A stretch of DNA of 6,331 nucleotides, from contig JAAZGX010000122.1 in NCBI GenBank assembly GCA_012511005.1, forward strand, positions 1-6,331, given 5' to 3'. Below the pieces are notes generated by a model that saw nothing but the letters and a program-made list of their open reading frames with translations, ran no database searches and was not told where the DNA came from. Shown piece by piece: positions 5,322-6,331 of the stretch; position 1 is the stretch's first letter, and the number at the start of each line of letters is the position of its first letter. The position numbers and the translations under genes are program-made. This stretch comes from Clostridiales bacterium (lineage in GTDB: Bacteria > Bacillota > Clostridia > Oscillospirales > Acutalibacteraceae).

Positions 5322-6331
5322 ATGAAACGAGTATTTAGCGCAATTATGGTTGCCGCTATGTTTTTCTGCGTTCTTCCTGTACAGGCTTTTTCGCTTTGTG
5401 CTAAAGGAGCAAAACAGTTTCCTGTAGTCATTGTTCCGGGGTACAGCTCAAGTCAAATGTATTATACAGCAGAGGACGGCACGATAGAGCATGTCTGGGG
5501 CGTTGTTATGGATGACTTGATGTTTGAAATACTTAAAAGGATAGCAGGCGTCGGCAAGGGACTTGGTAGTCTTGCCTTTGGTAATCCTGAGCCAATAGCA
5601 CGCACTGTAGGAGAAGGGTTTATAGATTTATACGGAAAGTTAGCGTGTAATAGTGACGGCTCAAGCATGTATAATCTTTCGCTTTATTATACAACTCCAG
5701 AGGAAACTAACAGCGCATTTCTTATGGAAAAGCACCCCGACGGTAACTTTAGGCATGAGATAGAGATAATGGACGATGTTGCTCTTCATGTCGGTTATGA
5801 CAATATATTCAACTTTAACTGTGACTTTAGAATGGGAGCCGTTTCATGTGCTAATGCGCTTGATGAGTATATTGAAGCAGTTTTAGACTATACGGGTGCA
5901 GAAAAGGTAAACATTGTAGCTATCAGCCACGGCGGGCAGGTGTCGGCAACATATTTAACACTTTTCGGTCATAAGAAACAAGTAAACAACGCTGTATTAA
6001 ATGTTCCTGCAATAGGCGGGGCAGGGCTTGCCTTAGATGTTTTAAGAGGCGATTTTGATTTTGATGAGAAAACTCTCATTCACTTTGTTGAATATGGTTT
6101 TATATCTGAAACAGATTATAACTGGCTCGTGCAGGCAGAGCAGCTTGGGTTTTTGGATCAAGTGCTAAACGAGTTCCAGCCTTATGTACTAAGCGTTTTA
6201 GGCAATTGGGGCAGCATATGGGATTTTATCGAAACACAGCATTATGAAGAGATGAAATCTTTACGCCTTGATGCTGATGAAAATGCGGGGCTTATTGCTG
6301 TCAGCGATGATTTTCATTATTCCGTTATGCC
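5322..6331 (+). CDS. Exported alpha/beta-hydrolase, LCAT/lipase-like, 3' truncated by window
   Basis: This is probably a secreted esterase, lipase or acyltransferase. The frame is open from the ATG to the right edge, giving 336 codons with no stop. The N-terminus is a signal peptide: MKR, a hydrophobic stretch (residues 4-20) and a likely signal-peptidase I site after VQA (22). FPVVIVPGYSSS (33-44) is the first core strand and oxyanion loop of alpha/beta-hydrolases. FNFNCDFRMG is reminiscent of the YDWR region of lecithin:cholesterol acyltransferase-like lipases. IVAISHGGQ carries the nucleophile elbow with Ser202, with Ala in the first Gly position of GxSxG, as in Bacillus lipase A. The catalytic Asp and His have not been identified, and at least the His probably lies beyond the window. 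The ATG at 5322 has AAAGGG 8 bases upstream (5308-5313). The gene looks monocistronic at its 5' side. The fold is likely; the substrate is unknown. Confidence 0.82.
   Translation, partial: MKRVFSAIMVAAMFFCVLPVQAFSLCAKGAKQFPVVIVPGYSSSQMYYTAEDGTIEHVWGVVMDDLMFEILKRIAGVGKGLGSLAFGNPEPIARTVGEGFIDLYGKLACNSDGSSMYNLSLYYTTPEETNSAFLMEKHPDGNFRHEIEIMDDVALHVGYDNIFNFNCDFRMGAVSCANALDEYIEAVLDYTGAEKVNIVAISHGGQVSATYLTLFGHKKQVNNAVLNVPAIGGAGLALDVLRGDFDFDEKTLIHFVEYGFISETDYNWLVQAEQLGFLDQVLNEFQPYVLSVLGNWGSIWDFIETQHYEEMKSLRLDADENAGLIAVSDDFHYSVM

Noticed and set aside
5462..5668. Minus-strand open frame opposite the hydrolase gene
   Set aside because: It is embedded in a well-supported plus-strand coding region and has no independent support.

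Overview
The window looks like chromosomal DNA from an anaerobic gut-type Clostridia (Firmicutes). It is moderately AT-rich, uses AGA/AGG and ATA codons freely, carries strong AAGGAG/AAAGGGG-type ribosome binding sites, uses TTG starts twice, and has a PaaK-plus-tandem-ACT gene pair known from amino-acid-fermenting anaerobes. The organism call is an inference from style and gene content; no rRNA or tRNA is present.

Layout. (1) 2-2016, plus strand: a compact operon made of the C-terminal 350 residues of a phenylacetate-CoA ligase (PaaK type), a two-ACT-domain protein, and a GNAT acetyltransferase whose TTG start overlaps the preceding stop. It ends at a strong hairpin (2019-2050) that can act on both strands. 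(2) 2077-3857, minus strand: S-adenosylmethionine synthetase (metK), then a small YgjP-like (DUF45) zinc peptidase. A near-consensus promoter (3888-3916) drives metK, with a short leader that leaves no room for a SAM riboswitch. An inverted repeat fills the gap between its -35 and -10. (3) 4027-5070, plus strand: a protein of unknown family with a TTG start, a possible internal duplication and a C-terminal six-cysteine zinc-ribbon-like segment. (4) 5071-5321: a non-coding stretch with a GC-rich palindrome, a candidate promoter and a small terminator-like hairpin. (5) 5322 to the right edge, plus strand: an exported alpha/beta-hydrolase (LCAT/lipase-like), truncated by the window.

How the genes relate. 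PaaK and the ACT protein probably work together in arylacetate/aryl-CoA metabolism, with the ACT domains as a likely amino-acid sensor. metK makes SAM. The other genes have no clear metabolic link to each other. Most of the window is ordinary housekeeping or accessory DNA, and I see no mobile element, CRISPR array, phage gene or defence system. The items most worth following up are the operator-like repeat inside the metK promoter and the unrecognised protein at 4027-5070.
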